Notes: a model not told the origin generated them from the sequence alone. Shown: positions 34,010 to 43,133, counted from the first letter of the stretch. The stretch is DNA of 64,000 bases from Lachnospiraceae bacterium UBA935 (GCA_002293525.1 DBDJ01000072.1:43143-107142); one strand, 5' to 3'. A program made the numbers and translations.

Positions 34010-34921
34010 TCACTGGCTAAAAAACATTTTTACCGGCCGGAAACAGTCCGATGATTCGTGATACCGGTATATTCCGTAAAACTGTCCGGCATGGCTATAG
34101 GCACGCACTTCGGAATCAGGATCTGTGATATCCGGCGGCGGGAACCGGAACAGCAAGCGGGCAGGAAGCTGATTGCCGTTTTGCAGCAGTTTGTGATGTT
34201 CTTCCGGTATGGTTATCTTGGGCAGATCAGCAAACAGCGAATCAATATCGCGGATTGCTTCCCGGATTCGGTCTTCCTTTACCATAACGGTAAGCTGATC
34301 TATGGTATAGGCTTCTTCCACCGTAAACTCACCTGACCGAGTCCGTTTCAGATCAGTCATCGTAGCGCCGCACCCAAGCTTTTCCCCGATGTCATGGCAA
34401 AGTGTCCTGATATAAGTGCCCTTGGAACACCTGACACGGATCACTGCTTCCGGCAGGGCAACCGATAGGACCGTGATCTCTTTGATCTCCACCTTTCGCA
34501 CCGGACGTTCCACTGCTTGGCCGGCTCTGGCCGACTCATAAAGCCTTTTTCCGTTTATCTTTATTGCCGAGTACATCGGCGGGAGCTGATCATATTCGCC
34601 GGCAAATGAGCAAATCGCTGCTGCCAGTTCGGCTTCCGTAGCCGTCACCGCTCTTTCCCCTATTACTTTACCGGAAATATCCTGCGTATCCGTAGTAATT
34701 CCCAGCCGAAAGCCCGCCACATATTCTTTCTCTTTATCCGTAAGCAGGTCGCACAGTTTGGTGCCGCTCCCCAGACAGACAGGAAGAACCCCTACCGCGT
34801 CCGGATCAAGGGTTCCTGTATGACCGATCTTTTTCTGTTTTAGGATACCTCGCAGCTTGGCTACCACGTCAAAAGACGTAAACCCGGCTTCTTTATATAC
34901 ATTGATAATACCGTGATACAT
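34010..34921 (-). CDS. truB: tRNA pseudouridine(55) synthase TruB
   Basis: TruB makes the conserved pseudouridine 55 in the T-loop of tRNAs. The 303-residue protein starts at the ATG at 34921 (MYHGIINVYKEAGFTSFDVV), which has GGAGAG upstream. A longer reading to 34972 adds 17 residues without family support. The catalytic Asp is in GHTGTLDPDAVGVLPVCLG. The family's RCSKGTYIRTLCHDIG motif is present. It lies between nrnA and ribF. Confidence 0.95.
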   Translation of the reverse strand: MYHGIINVYKEAGFTSFDVVAKLRGILKQKKIGHTGTLDPDAVGVLPVCLGSGTKLCDLLTDKEKEYVAGFRLGITTDTQDISGKVIGERAVTATEAELAAAICSFAGEYDQLPPMYSAIKINGKRLYESARAGQAVERPVRKVEIKEITVLSVALPEAVIRVRCSKGTYIRTLCHDIGEKLGCGATMTDLKRTRSGEFTVEEAYTIDQLTVMVKEDRIREAIRDIDSLFADLPKITIPEEHHKLLQNGNQLPARLLFRFPPPDITDPDSEVRAYSHAGQFYGIYRYHESSDCFRPVKMFFSQ

Positions 34922-34968
34922 TTTCTCTCCGTTATAACGTAACTGTCCGTACCTCACCGGTATTGGTC

Positions 34969-36024
34969 TCAAATGTCACGCTTTGCCTTATTCAGGTTTC
35001 TCTCATTCAGCTGCTTATCGATATGATAGGATATATTGTTGGCGATGTCGTGAAACGTCCCGCTCATATTGACTCCGGCTGCTCTTACATGGCCGCCGCC
35101 GCCAAAATATGCCGCAACCTGTGCAACGTCTACCAGACCTTTGGAACGGAGGCTTACCTTGTACTCCAAAGTACCCGTCTGAACCATAAAAATAGCGCAT
35201 TCCACTCCCTTAGTGATCAATAACTGGTTAACAATACCCTCCATGTCATAGGCTGCCGCCCCATAAAAATCAATGGTTCTCTTATCAAGCGCACTGACTA
35301 TGCATCTCCCCTCCATAAAAAGAATGCTTTCCAAAATCGCTCTTGCCATAATCTGATTTTGTATGTAAGTCCTTTCATAGAAAGTATCCATGATCAGCTG
35401 TGAAAAATCGAAGCCGAACCGAATCAGCTCAGCCGCTATCTCCAAGGTCCGCGGGGACGTGTTCGAGTACTGAAATACTCCGGTATCGTGTATCATCCCT
35501 ATGTATAACGCCTTGGCAATCCCTTCGTCAAAGTTGGCGGCATCATCCATGCACTCATACAGCAGTTCGCAAGTAGAACCCACTGTCGGATCGATGATAT
35601 CGACGTAGCTGCTTTCCCCCCCGCTGCCTCCGCTGCTATTGCTGCCGCTATTGTAGCCACTGCCGCTATTGCTGATATGATGGTCGATGTTGATTTTTTT
35701 CCTGGCCCGGTCGTAAAGCTTTTCCGCTTCGCCCATCCGTTCTTTGACTGTATCCAAGGCAAAGAAAATATCATAATGATCCACTGATGTCAGAAAATCC
35801 GTCCGGATCTTGGGAACATCGTCCAGACAGTTGAAAATATCTGCGGGCTTTTCCAGAAATGCGTCAATTTCTGCCTCAGGAAGCATCTTTTTTAAATACC
35901 GGTATAGTCCCATAACCGCACCCACACAATCGCCATCAGGCCTGATATGACCGCTGATGCCGATTGTCCTGGCTCCGGCTGTTAGCTTTAATATCGCTTT
36001 ATTATATTTCACGTCAACTCCCAT
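34969..36024 (-). CDS. nrnA: DHH family oligoribonuclease/pAp phosphatase (NrnA-like)
   Basis: NrnA-like enzymes degrade nanoRNAs and dephosphorylate 3'-phosphoadenosine-5'-phosphate. The 351-residue protein has GHIRPDGDCVGA (about 25-36), the metal-binding DHH (114-116) and the C-terminal DHHA1 motif (FGGGGHVRAAGVNM). Directly after DHH lies an unusual Gly/Ser/Asn-rich insert (about 119-140), rich in SGSG and GGSGG, that most family members lack. The rest is intact. It sits between rbfA and truB, its usual clostridial place. Confidence 0.92.
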   Translation of the reverse strand: MGVDVKYNKAILKLTAGARTIGISGHIRPDGDCVGAVMGLYRYLKKMLPEAEIDAFLEKPADIFNCLDDVPKIRTDFLTSVDHYDIFFALDTVKERMGEAEKLYDRARKKINIDHHISNSGSGYNSGSNSSGGSGGESSYVDIIDPTVGSTCELLYECMDDAANFDEGIAKALYIGMIHDTGVFQYSNTSPRTLEIAAELIRFGFDFSQLIMDTFYERTYIQNQIMARAILESILFMEGRCIVSALDKRTIDFYGAAAYDMEGIVNQLLITKGVECAIFMVQTGTLEYKVSLRSKGLVDVAQVAAYFGGGGHVRAAGVNMSGTFHDIANNISYHIDKQLNERNLNKAKRDI

Positions 36025-36030
36025 GCGATT

Positions 36031-36396
36031 TTATTCGCTTTTTGTATCTTGATTTACCTCATCGATCAGCTTTGACATGGCGACGCCGTAGGCGATGGAC
36101 TGATCCAGGATAAACCGCAGCTCCGGCGTATGCCTCAAATTCACCTTATGTGCCAGCTGGCTTCTGATAAACCCTTCCGCGCTTTTTAATCCGGCTACGG
36201 TATCGGCCTGTTCCTTCTCATTGCCTAAAACACTGATCCATGCTTTACAGCTCTTTAAATCCGGTGCCACTTCCACACCGGTAACACTGGTCATGAGATG
36301 GATCCGGGGATCCTTTATATCGCCCCGGATAATCTCCGCCAGTGCCCTTTGCACTTCGCCGTTGATACGGGTGCTTTTCATGCTGTTCTTTCTCAT
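36031..36396 (-). CDS. rbfA: 30S ribosome-binding factor RbfA
   Basis: RbfA helps mature the 5' end of 16S rRNA and is needed at low temperature. The 121-residue KH-type protein has STRINGEVQRALAEIIRGDI and the later RHTPELRFILDQSIAYG. It follows infB by 105 bases and precedes nrnA by six, in the conserved order infB-rbfA-nrnA-truB-ribF. Confidence 0.95.
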   Translation of the reverse strand: MRKNSMKSTRINGEVQRALAEIIRGDIKDPRIHLMTSVTGVEVAPDLKSCKAWISVLGNEKEQADTVAGLKSAEGFIRSQLAHKVNLRHTPELRFILDQSIAYGVAMSKLIDEVNQDTKSE

Positions 36397-36501
36397 ATTG
36401 TTTTATACTCCATGTGTTCCGACGGTTACTGCTTGCTTGATAACCAGTCTCAAATGGCACGCTACAGTAATATTGTCTGGCGACTGAAGCAGCCTGCCCG
36501 G

Positions 36502-39500
36502 TCATCTGGGAACTTCCACCATCGTATATGCCTCCACAATATCCAGCTCCTGTACCTGATCAAATCCTTCAAAGACAAGCCCGCACTCATAACCGGCCTT
36601 GACCTCTTTCACATCATCTTTAAACCGTTTGAGCGATGCCAGCGCCCCTTCAAAGATCTGGCTGCCTTCCCTGCTGATCCGCACCTTGCAGTTCCGCGTA
36701 AATACCCCGTCCAGAACATAGGAACCGGCAATATTACCGATCGCCGAGGCCTTAAATATCTGCCTGATTTCCGCATGACCCAGGATCTTTTCTTCAAAGA
36801 CCGGATCCAGCATGCCTTTCATAGCCGCCTCAATATCCTCGATGGCCTGATAAATTACCTTATAAAGCCGGATGTCCACCCCTTCCTGCTCGGCGCTTGC
36901 CTTGGCAGTCGCATCAGGGCGCACGTTGAAACCGATAATAATCGCCGATGAAGTACTGGCCAGCGACACATCCGATTCATTAATCGCCCCTACGCCGCCA
37001 TGGATACATTTCACCACGACTTCCTCGTTGGACAGTTTCAGCAGGCTCTGCTTTACTGCTTCCACGCTGCCCTGCACATCGGCCTTGACAATAATATTCA
37101 GCTCTTTTAAGTTGCCGGCCTGGATCTTATTAAACAGATCATCCAGTGACATCTTGGACTTAGTATCTTCCAACATCCGCACTTTATTCTGGGCCTGATA
37201 AGTTTCGGCATAATTTTTGGCAGTCTTGTCATTTTCATGGGCAATAAATATCTCGCCGGCGCTGGGCACATCGGAAAGCCCCAGTATTTCCACGGGTGTA
37301 GAAGGAATCGCCTCCTTGACCCGCCGTCCTTTATCATCGACCATGGCTCTTACTTTGCCATGGCTGGAACCGGCTGAAATAAAGTCACCGACATGAAGCG
37401 TGCCTTTTTGTACCAGAACCGTCGCGACCGGCCCCCGGCCCTTATCCAGTTCCGCTTCGATTACCAGCCCGCGGGCCTGACGGTTGGGATTGGCTCGCAA
37501 TTCCATGATCTCGGCGGTCAGCAATATCGTTTCCAGCAAGCTCTCAAGACCTTCACCGGTTTTAGCCGATACCGGCACATATTCCGTCGTTCCGCCCCAA
37601 TCGGCAGGAATCAGTTCATATTCCGTCATTTCCTGTTTTACCCTGTCCATGTTGGCACTGGGCTTATCAATCTTATTTACGGCGACGATGATTTCAATAC
37701 CGGCTGCCTTGGCATGACTGATGGCTTCCACTGTCTGAGGCATCACCCCGTCATCTGCCGCCACTACTAAGATGGCAATATCGGTGGCATTGGCCCCGCG
37801 CATCCGCATCGCCGTAAATGCCTCGTGTCCGGGCGTATCTAAAAAGGTAATCTTCTGGTCATGGATCGTTACCGTATAGGCTCCGATATGCTGGGTAATG
37901 CCGCCGGATTCCTTTTCTGTCACATGCGTTTTACGGATCGCATCTAAGAGTGAGGTCTTGCCGTGGTCAACATGGCCCATGACACAGATAATAGGCGCCC
38001 GTTTCACCAGTTCACCTTCATTTTCCTCTTCTTCTTTCAGCAATTCTTCAATAATATCTACCTTTACCTCCCGTTCACAGATAATATCATATTCAATCGC
38101 GATATTTTCCGCTTCTTCATAGGAAAGCTCTGAATTTACGTTCACGATCTGCCCCTGCAGAAACAGCTTCTTGATAATCACCGAAGGCTGAATCTTCATC
38201 TTGTCAGCCAGTTCTTTAATAATCAGCACTTCCGGAAGGACGATTACTTTGATCTGCTCTTCCTGAATATCCGCGGCTTTCTTTTCCGGCTTGATAAAAG
38301 CACCGACTTTACGCTTGGTATTTACCTTGGATTTTTCTTCATAGGCAAAATCTTTCCGTGAGCGTTTATCTTTCTCTTGATTGATACGGCGTTTTTCTTC
38401 TTCACGATGCTTGGAATCTTTTCCCGTATTTTCCGGAACCGGTCCTTTTCCCCCCGCGGTCCTGCCGAAGCGATTGTCCGGCCGGTCATTTCCCTTTTCA
38501 AAACGGCCGTCACTGCCAGCAGGCCGCCCGCCACCCTGATGATAGCCGCCAGGACGGCGATCATTTTGATACCCGCCGCCCGGCCGATTATTGCTCTCGG
38601 GTCTTCTTGCATAATCCGGACGACTGCCGCTCTCAGATCTTCTTCCGTCACCAGGACGGGCCGGCCGATCCCCTTGCGGGCTGCCGCTTCTTTGCTGGAA
38701 TGTTCGCTCACCTCTATTTCCCCTCGCATCTTGACTACGGTTCTGATCGCTGCCGCTTCCCTGTGGATAACGCCGGGGCGGCTGCCCATCCTTCCGGTAT
38801 GACGGGGCCGGCCGGCCATCGCCCTGTGGGCGTTCTCCATGAGGACGTTCCCCTTGAGGACGTTCAACGCGGGAGCTATCCACGGGCTTTCTCGGAACCG
38901 CCTCGGTTCCTGGAACCGATGTTCTTGGAACCGCTGTCTCCGGTACGGAAACCTGATTTTCTGCCTTCGGTGCTTCGGTAACTAAGGTTTCCTGAACAGA
39001 CGGGACTTTTTTCACGCTTGGTTTGTTAAGTTTCGGTTTTCTGTCCGGCTGCGTCATCTCCGGTAACGATGGTGCTGTCAGCGGCCTGATGATTTTATGT
39101 GGGGCTTCCTGCATCCGGCCTCCCTGGTTCCTTCCACTGTTGGACGGCGACCGGTTTCCGTTATTCCCGGGGCCGCTGTGATAGGTATGGCTTCCTTCGT
39201 TTCGGTTGGAACGCCCGGATCTCTGTCCGGAAATATTACTGTTCTGGGGATTACTGACAAAAATAATTTTTTTCTTTTTTTTGGGTGCCTCTTCCGTTCT
39301 TATTTCCTGATGATTCCGCTTCTCTTCGGTGCCTTCGTTAGCTTCGGAAACCGGTTTTTTATCTGATGCCGACTTAGTGTCAGAAGCTGCCTTGTCACCT
39401 GATGCCGACTTCGCGGCAGGAACCGATCCGGATGCACCGAATTTTTTCCTTACTAATTCCGCCATGTCGTCTTCAATAGTGCTTTGGGCGACTTTCGCAT

Positions 39501-39588
39501 CTATTCCTTTATCCTGTAAAAAACCAAGGATTTCTTTGCTTGGTCTGTCTAACTCCTTGGCCAGCTCATGTATTTTTATCTTAGCCAT
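36502..39588 (-). CDS. infB: Translation initiation factor IF-2
   Basis: IF-2 places initiator tRNA on the 30S subunit. The 1028-residue protein begins at the ATG at 39588 (MAKIKIHELAKELDRPSKEI), with GGAGGT seven bases upstream. The first ~60 residues are the IF2-N module. A long low-complexity linker rich in Arg, Gly, Pro, Asn and Ser reaches to about residue 420 and makes the protein long. The GTPase domain starts near 530 with MGHVDHGKTS and DTPGHEAFTAMRMRGA, followed by the usual domains II-IV. Transcribed after ylxQ. Confidence 0.97.
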   Translation of the reverse strand: MAKIKIHELAKELDRPSKEILGFLQDKGIDAKVAQSTIEDDMAELVRKKFGASGSVPAAKSASGDKAASDTKSASDKKPVSEANEGTEEKRNHQEIRTEEAPKKKKKIIFVSNPQNSNISGQRSGRSNRNEGSHTYHSGPGNNGNRSPSNSGRNQGGRMQEAPHKIIRPLTAPSLPEMTQPDRKPKLNKPSVKKVPSVQETLVTEAPKAENQVSVPETAVPRTSVPGTEAVPRKPVDSSRVERPQGERPHGERPQGDGRPAPSYRKDGQPPRRYPQGSGSDQNRSQDARGNRGERTFQQRSGSPQGDRPARPGDGRRSESGSRPDYARRPESNNRPGGGYQNDRRPGGYHQGGGRPAGSDGRFEKGNDRPDNRFGRTAGGKGPVPENTGKDSKHREEEKRRINQEKDKRSRKDFAYEEKSKVNTKRKVGAFIKPEKKAADIQEEQIKVIVLPEVLIIKELADKMKIQPSVIIKKLFLQGQIVNVNSELSYEEAENIAIEYDIICEREVKVDIIEELLKEEEENEGELVKRAPIICVMGHVDHGKTSLLDAIRKTHVTEKESGGITQHIGAYTVTIHDQKITFLDTPGHEAFTAMRMRGANATDIAILVVAADDGVMPQTVEAISHAKAAGIEIIVAVNKIDKPSANMDRVKQEMTEYELIPADWGGTTEYVPVSAKTGEGLESLLETILLTAEIMELRANPNRQARGLVIEAELDKGRGPVATVLVQKGTLHVGDFISAGSSHGKVRAMVDDKGRRVKEAIPSTPVEILGLSDVPSAGEIFIAHENDKTAKNYAETYQAQNKVRMLEDTKSKMSLDDLFNKIQAGNLKELNIIVKADVQGSVEAVKQSLLKLSNEEVVVKCIHGGVGAINESDVSLASTSSAIIIGFNVRPDATAKASAEQEGVDIRLYKVIYQAIEDIEAAMKGMLDPVFEEKILGHAEIRQIFKASAIGNIAGSYVLDGVFTRNCKVRISREGSQIFEGALASLKRFKDDVKEVKAGYECGLVFEGFDQVQELDIVEAYTMVEVPR

Positions 39589-39689
39589 ACTTACTACCTC
39601 CGTCTCATTGATCGATGTTTCTTCCAAATGCTGTGTTTGTATTGTTTATAGGCAGCGCGGTTGCGCACGTTACATATTGATACGGTATT

Positions 39690-39995
39690 TCACTGATCCA
39701 ACAGTTTCCGGATGGATTCGGCAAATCCTTCATCAGTGATTGCCAGCGAAGAGCGCTGCTCTTTTCCCATGGAATGTCCCAGTTCTTCTTTGGTTCCGAA
39801 CAAGTACATAGGTACCTGATAATATTCACACTTGTTCCGGAACAGTTTCTGGGTATTATCCGAAGCCTCGGCGCTTACCACTACCAAGACCGCCGCTCCG
39901 GATTTGATTGCCCTTTCGGTCATAAACTCACCGCTGACCACATTCCTTGATCTGGCTGCAAGCCCTAACAGGGAAAAAAACTTATTTTTCTCCAC
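39690..39995 (-). CDS. L7Ae-family RNA-binding protein YlxQ
   Basis: This 101-residue protein belongs to the L7Ae/L30e kink-turn binding family and matches YlxQ (MEKNKFFSLLGLAARSRNVV, later AAVLVVVSAEASDNTQK). It binds RNA in the cytosol; its cellular target is unsettled. It overlaps the upstream rnpM gene by 14 bases and precedes infB, the conserved nusA-rnpM-ylxQ-infB order. Confidence 0.9.
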   Translation of the reverse strand: MEKNKFFSLLGLAARSRNVVSGEFMTERAIKSGAAVLVVVSAEASDNTQKLFRNKCEYYQVPMYLFGTKEELGHSMGKEQRSSLAITDEGFAESIRKLLDQ

Positions 39996-40254
39996 TTTTG
40001 CCGAACTCCTTTGCTAAACTGTCATACACTTCACTTGGAATACTCATCTTGAAAGACCGCTCAAGTCCTTTATTCTTCCTGGCCTTCTTAAGACACTCTC
40101 CGGAGATACAAAGGTAGGCTCCTCTTCCATTTATCTTACCCGTTACATCCAGTACAATGCTGCCATCGCCGGTTTTAAGGATCCTCATCATTTCCTTCTT
40201 GCCTTTCATGGCACCGCATCCGACACACTGCCGCATAGGGACTTTCTTTGCCAT
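39982..40254 (-). CDS. rnpM: YlxR/RnpM family RNA-binding protein
   Basis: RnpM (formerly YlxR) is a small nucleic-acid binding protein reported to modulate RNase P. The 90-residue protein has the family start VPMRQCVGCGAMKGKKEMMR and the GRGAYLC motif. It lies between nusA and ylxQ and overlaps ylxQ. Confidence 0.9.
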   Translation of the reverse strand: MAKKVPMRQCVGCGAMKGKKEMMRILKTGDGSIVLDVTGKINGRGAYLCISGECLKKARKNKGLERSFKMSIPSEVYDSLAKEFGKSGEK

Positions 40255-40353
40255 ATGCTACTTCCCTTCTGCCGCTTCCGACTGATCAATTTATTATTTA
40301 TTCGTAATTGTTCAGAATGTCATTGAATAACACTGCCTACTGAACAGTTACAT

Positions 40354-41661
40354 TTATTCTTCTTCCTGACGGTTCCCTGTCAGATCTTCCATCGCTTCCC
40401 CCTCTTCTGTGTCGTCGTACGCATCGTTTTCACCACATCCAGCGTCTTCGCCATACTCCTCGCCCTCGTCATATTCGGCGCCTTCGTCATATTGTGCATC
40501 TTCGTCATATTCGGCGCCTTCGTCATATTCGGCGCCTTCGTCATACTCTGCGCCTTCGTCATATTCGGCGTCTTCATCATATTCATCGTATTCGTCAATA
40601 TAGTCTTCATAACGGAAACCAGGCGCATCTTTGGCTTGGGTTTCGCTTTTGATGTCAATCTTATAACCGGTCAAGCGGGCTGCCAGCCGCGCATTTTGCC
40701 CCTCTTTGCCGATAGCCAGTGATAACTGATAATCCGGTACCACTACTTTGGCCATCTTTTCATCAGGATCGGCAAAAACTGCAACGATTTTGGCCGGCGA
40801 AAGTGCATTTTGTATTAAGTTTCCAGGATTTTCATCCCAGTTAATGATATCTATTTTTTCGCCCCGAAGTTCTTCCACTACCGTGCTGACCCTTGAGCCG
40901 TTCATTCCGACACAGGCACCGACGGCATCCACGTTAGGATTATGAGACCACACGGCCATCTTCGTCCGGCTGCCGGGTTCACGGGCGATGCTCTTCACTT
41001 CCACGACACCGTCCCTGATTTCGGTCACTTCTGATTCAAACAGACGCTTCACCAGTTCGGGATGCGTCCTGCTCACCAGTATCCTGGGCCCCTTTGAGGT
41101 ATTCTTGACTTCCAGGACATAAACCTTGATCCGTTCCGTCGGTTTGAAGAACTCGCTTTTTACCTGCTCGCTCTCATTTAGAAGAGCGTCGGTTTTTCCT
41201 AGGTTAATACTGATATTCCTGCCGATATATCGTTGCACGACACCGGTTACGATGTCTTTTTCTTTCTCATAAAACTGGTTAAATATTACGCTTCTTTCTT
41301 CTTCTCTGATTTTCTGCAAAATCACGTTTTTGGCATTCTGCGTGGCAATCCTGCCAAATTCCTTAGATTTAATCTCAATCCTGATCTTATCGCCCACTTG
41401 GGCTTCGGGCACGATTTCCCTGGCTTCTTCCGGTGTGATCTGGGTTACTATATCCTCTACGGCCTCCGTCACTTCTTTTTCCGCATAACATAAAAAATCA
41501 CAAGTTTCACGGTCTATTTCCACCTTAACATGATCGGATTTGCCAAAATGGTTCTTGCAGGCCGTAATGAGCGAATTTTCAATCGCTTCAAATAAACTGT
41601 CTTTACTGATTTCTTTTTCTTTCTCCAGAATATCCAGAGCCTCCATTAATTCTTTGTTCAT
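40354..41661 (-). CDS. nusA: Transcription termination/antitermination protein NusA
   Basis: NusA binds RNA polymerase and stimulates pausing and intrinsic termination. The protein (435 residues from the ATG at 41661; another in-frame ATG lies at 41673) has the N-terminal polymerase-binding domain, an S1 domain (about 130-200) and two KH domains (about 230-345, with GACVGMNGSRVSTVVEELRG and LAIGKEGQNARLAARLTGY). After about residue 355 it carries an unusual acidic tail of repeated EYDEGA-type units. It lies 43 bases after rimP. The operon leader contains an intrinsic terminator. Confidence 0.96.
   Translation of the reverse strand: MNKELMEALDILEKEKEISKDSLFEAIENSLITACKNHFGKSDHVKVEIDRETCDFLCYAEKEVTEAVEDIVTQITPEEAREIVPEAQVGDKIRIEIKSKEFGRIATQNAKNVILQKIREEERSVIFNQFYEKEKDIVTGVVQRYIGRNISINLGKTDALLNESEQVKSEFFKPTERIKVYVLEVKNTSKGPRILVSRTHPELVKRLFESEVTEIRDGVVEVKSIAREPGSRTKMAVWSHNPNVDAVGACVGMNGSRVSTVVEELRGEKIDIINWDENPGNLIQNALSPAKIVAVFADPDEKMAKVVVPDYQLSLAIGKEGQNARLAARLTGYKIDIKSETQAKDAPGFRYEDYIDEYDEYDEDAEYDEGAEYDEGAEYDEGAEYDEDAQYDEGAEYDEGEEYGEDAGCGENDAYDDTEEGEAMEDLTGNRQEEE
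40440..40600. repeat. In-frame tandem DNA repeat in the 3' end of nusA
   Basis: An 18-base unit of the type GCGCCTTCGTCATATTCG (plus strand) recurs about eight to nine times with small changes. It encodes EYDEGA, EYDEDA, QYDEGA and related units in the NusA tail. Tandem identity suggests recent expansion by slippage, and copy number probably varies between strains. Confidence 0.85.
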
Positions 41662-41703
41662 CTTTATACCCATGCTCCTCCACTTTTATTTTCTTTCAAG
41701 CTA

Positions 41704-42222
41704 TTAAAAATCAAATGCCAGTCTTACCGATGAAATATCGGCTCTTGCAAAGGTAATGTCTGCCCCCTGCGCTTCAATCGTCAAATACTCTTTGTCAAAA
41801 CTTTTCAGTACCCCTGAAAATTCTTTTACCTTGTCAACCGCTTTATAGGTTCTGATTACCACTTCTACCCCCAGACTCTTGATAAGATGTCTGTCTTTCC
41901 GAAGCTGCCTTCCCAAGCCGGGACTGCTCACTTCTAAAATATATGCATCTTCTATGAAATCATTTGCATCTAAGGCATCGGAAAGGGCATGGCTCACCGT
42001 TTCACAGTCACGGATTGTCACGCCGCCTTGTTTGTCAATATAGACCCGGAGGTAAAAGCTGCTGCCTTCCTTGACAAATTCAACGTCGTAGACTTCGATC
42101 GGCTCGATAACTACCGTCTCTGTCTCCTCTGTGCTGTTTTGGGGGAGGATATTATTTATATTACGTAATACCGGAAGCAGGAGCTCCTCTGTTTTCGCTT
42201 CGTAAGTTTTCGCTTTAGACAT
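41704..42222 (-). CDS. rimP: Ribosome maturation factor RimP
   Basis: RimP assists 30S maturation. The 172-residue protein has VYDVEFVKEGSSFYLRVYID, the conserved DCETVSHALSDALDAND and YILEVSSPGLGRQLRK, then a C-terminal SH3-like domain. An extra ~20 residues (about 15-40, Glu/Thr-rich) precede the usual N-terminal domain. It is the first gene of rimP-nusA-rnpM-ylxQ-infB-rbfA. An AAGGAAGG ribosome site lies just beyond an intrinsic terminator in the leader. Confidence 0.95.
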   Translation of the reverse strand: MSKAKTYEAKTEELLLPVLRNINNILPQNSTEETETVVIEPIEVYDVEFVKEGSSFYLRVYIDKQGGVTIRDCETVSHALSDALDANDFIEDAYILEVSSPGLGRQLRKDRHLIKSLGVEVVIRTYKAVDKVKEFSGVLKSFDKEYLTIEAQGADITFARADISSVRLAFDF

Positions 42223-42243
42223 CGCCCGGTCCTTCCTTGTCCC

Positions 42244-42270
42244 TAAAAAAAGTGAACCGGCAGGTTCACT
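42244..42270 (-). terminator. Intrinsic terminator (attenuator) in the rimP-nusA leader
   Basis: On the minus strand AGTGAACC-TGCC-GGTTCACT (42251-42270), a perfect 8-bp stem, is followed by seven T (42245-42251). It lies downstream of a good promoter (42300-42328) and only about 22 bases before the rimP start codon. It can therefore stop the rimP-nusA transcript in its leader. B. subtilis nusA is known to be autoregulated by NusA-dependent termination in its operon leader. The terminator could also end the HAD transcript. Confidence 0.8.
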
Positions 42271-42299
42271 CTAATCACAATCATCTTTAATTCTATTGT

Positions 42300-42328
42300 A
42301 TTTTACTACTTAACCGCCGTAATTGCAA
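42300..42328 (-). promoter_or_regulatory. Promoter of the rimP-nusA-infB operon
   Basis: On the minus strand TTGCAA (42323-42328), 17 bases, TAAAAT (42300-42305). Predicted start is near 42293, giving a leader of about 70 bases that contains the terminator at 42244-42270. Confidence 0.65.
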
Positions 42329-42347
42329 GCATTAATTTAAATATTTA

Positions 42348-43022
42348 TTATGGTCTCATGGGATCAGTACTCAGGTCAATAAAGAAATCCTTTACTTCCG
42401 TCAATGAATGGTAGATCCGATATGCCAGCTTACGTATTTCTTCATCCGGCGGCACGATGTCCGGCACCATAATGGCCTTCATGCCGGCCGCGGCCGCCGC
42501 ACGAATCCCGTTATGAGAATCTTCTATGGCAAATGTCTCCTGAGGCAAAGCGCTGATGGCATGGCAGGCCTTTGAATAGATTTCCGGTGACGGCTTGCTT
42601 TTACTCACCATGTCACCACAGATAATCACCTGAAAAAAGGAAAGCAGCTCCCTGCTTGCCAGCTGTTCCCTGACATGTATTTCCTTCGTGGAAGAGGCCA
42701 GACCGATCTGATAACCTTCTTCGGTCAGATATTGCAAGATCTCACGCACTCCGGCCTTCATCGGCATTCCGTTTGCTCTTACGTAACTAAAAAAGGCATC
42801 TGTCGCTATGGCAGCTAATTCTTCATAAGAAAACGCGCCCCCGTAGGCTTCATGGAAAATGCGCCTGGTGTCGCGGATATCCGTCCCGATGGTCTGATAA
42901 TATACCTGTTCTATGTCCCCAATACCGTATGATTCGGCGATTTGCTTCCAACAGTTCAGAAAAAGATTCTCGGTGTCAAAAATAACACCGTCCATGTCAA
43001 AAATAACTACTTTTCTGTTCAT
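42348..43022 (-). CDS. HAD-superfamily hydrolase (beta-phosphoglucomutase/phosphatase type)
   Basis: The 224-residue protein has all four HAD motifs: nucleophile Asp9 and Asp11 in FDMDGVIFDTE, the Ser/Thr motif LASSTKE, a Lys in KPSPEIYSKA, and the acidic EDSHNGIRAA. An alpha-helical cap domain lies between residues 18 and 90. Substrates of this subclass are sugar phosphates or small phospho-compounds; the exact one cannot be told. The ATG at 43022 follows GGGGT. Its leader is nearly identical to that of xseB. Confidence 0.88.
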   Translation of the reverse strand: MNRKVVIFDMDGVIFDTENLFLNCWKQIAESYGIGDIEQVYYQTIGTDIRDTRRIFHEAYGGAFSYEELAAIATDAFFSYVRANGMPMKAGVREILQYLTEEGYQIGLASSTKEIHVREQLASRELLSFFQVIICGDMVSKSKPSPEIYSKACHAISALPQETFAIEDSHNGIRAAAAAGMKAIMVPDIVPPDEEIRKLAYRIYHSLTEVKDFFIDLSTDPMRP

Positions 43023-43063
43023 ATTAATACCCCATGTCCGTTTCAACATAATACCCGCCAATT

Positions 43064-43106
43064 AAAAAGTGTCAAAATCTGCAAACGACAGGGATTCTGA
43101 CACTTT
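43064..43106 (-). terminator. Intrinsic terminator after tRNA-Glu
   Basis: On the minus strand AAGTGTCAGAATC pairs with GATTTTGACACTT (one mismatch) around a 13-base loop and is followed by TTTTT. It lies about 28 bases after the tRNA and 40 bases before the HAD gene, and separates the two. Confidence 0.8.
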
Positions 43107-43133
43107 CGGGTTGGGCTGTTATAAAAACAGTCG

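Noticed and set aside
40380..40658. Alternative frames over the nusA repeat
   Set aside because: Same effect: tandem repeat keeps other frames open, products are low complexity.
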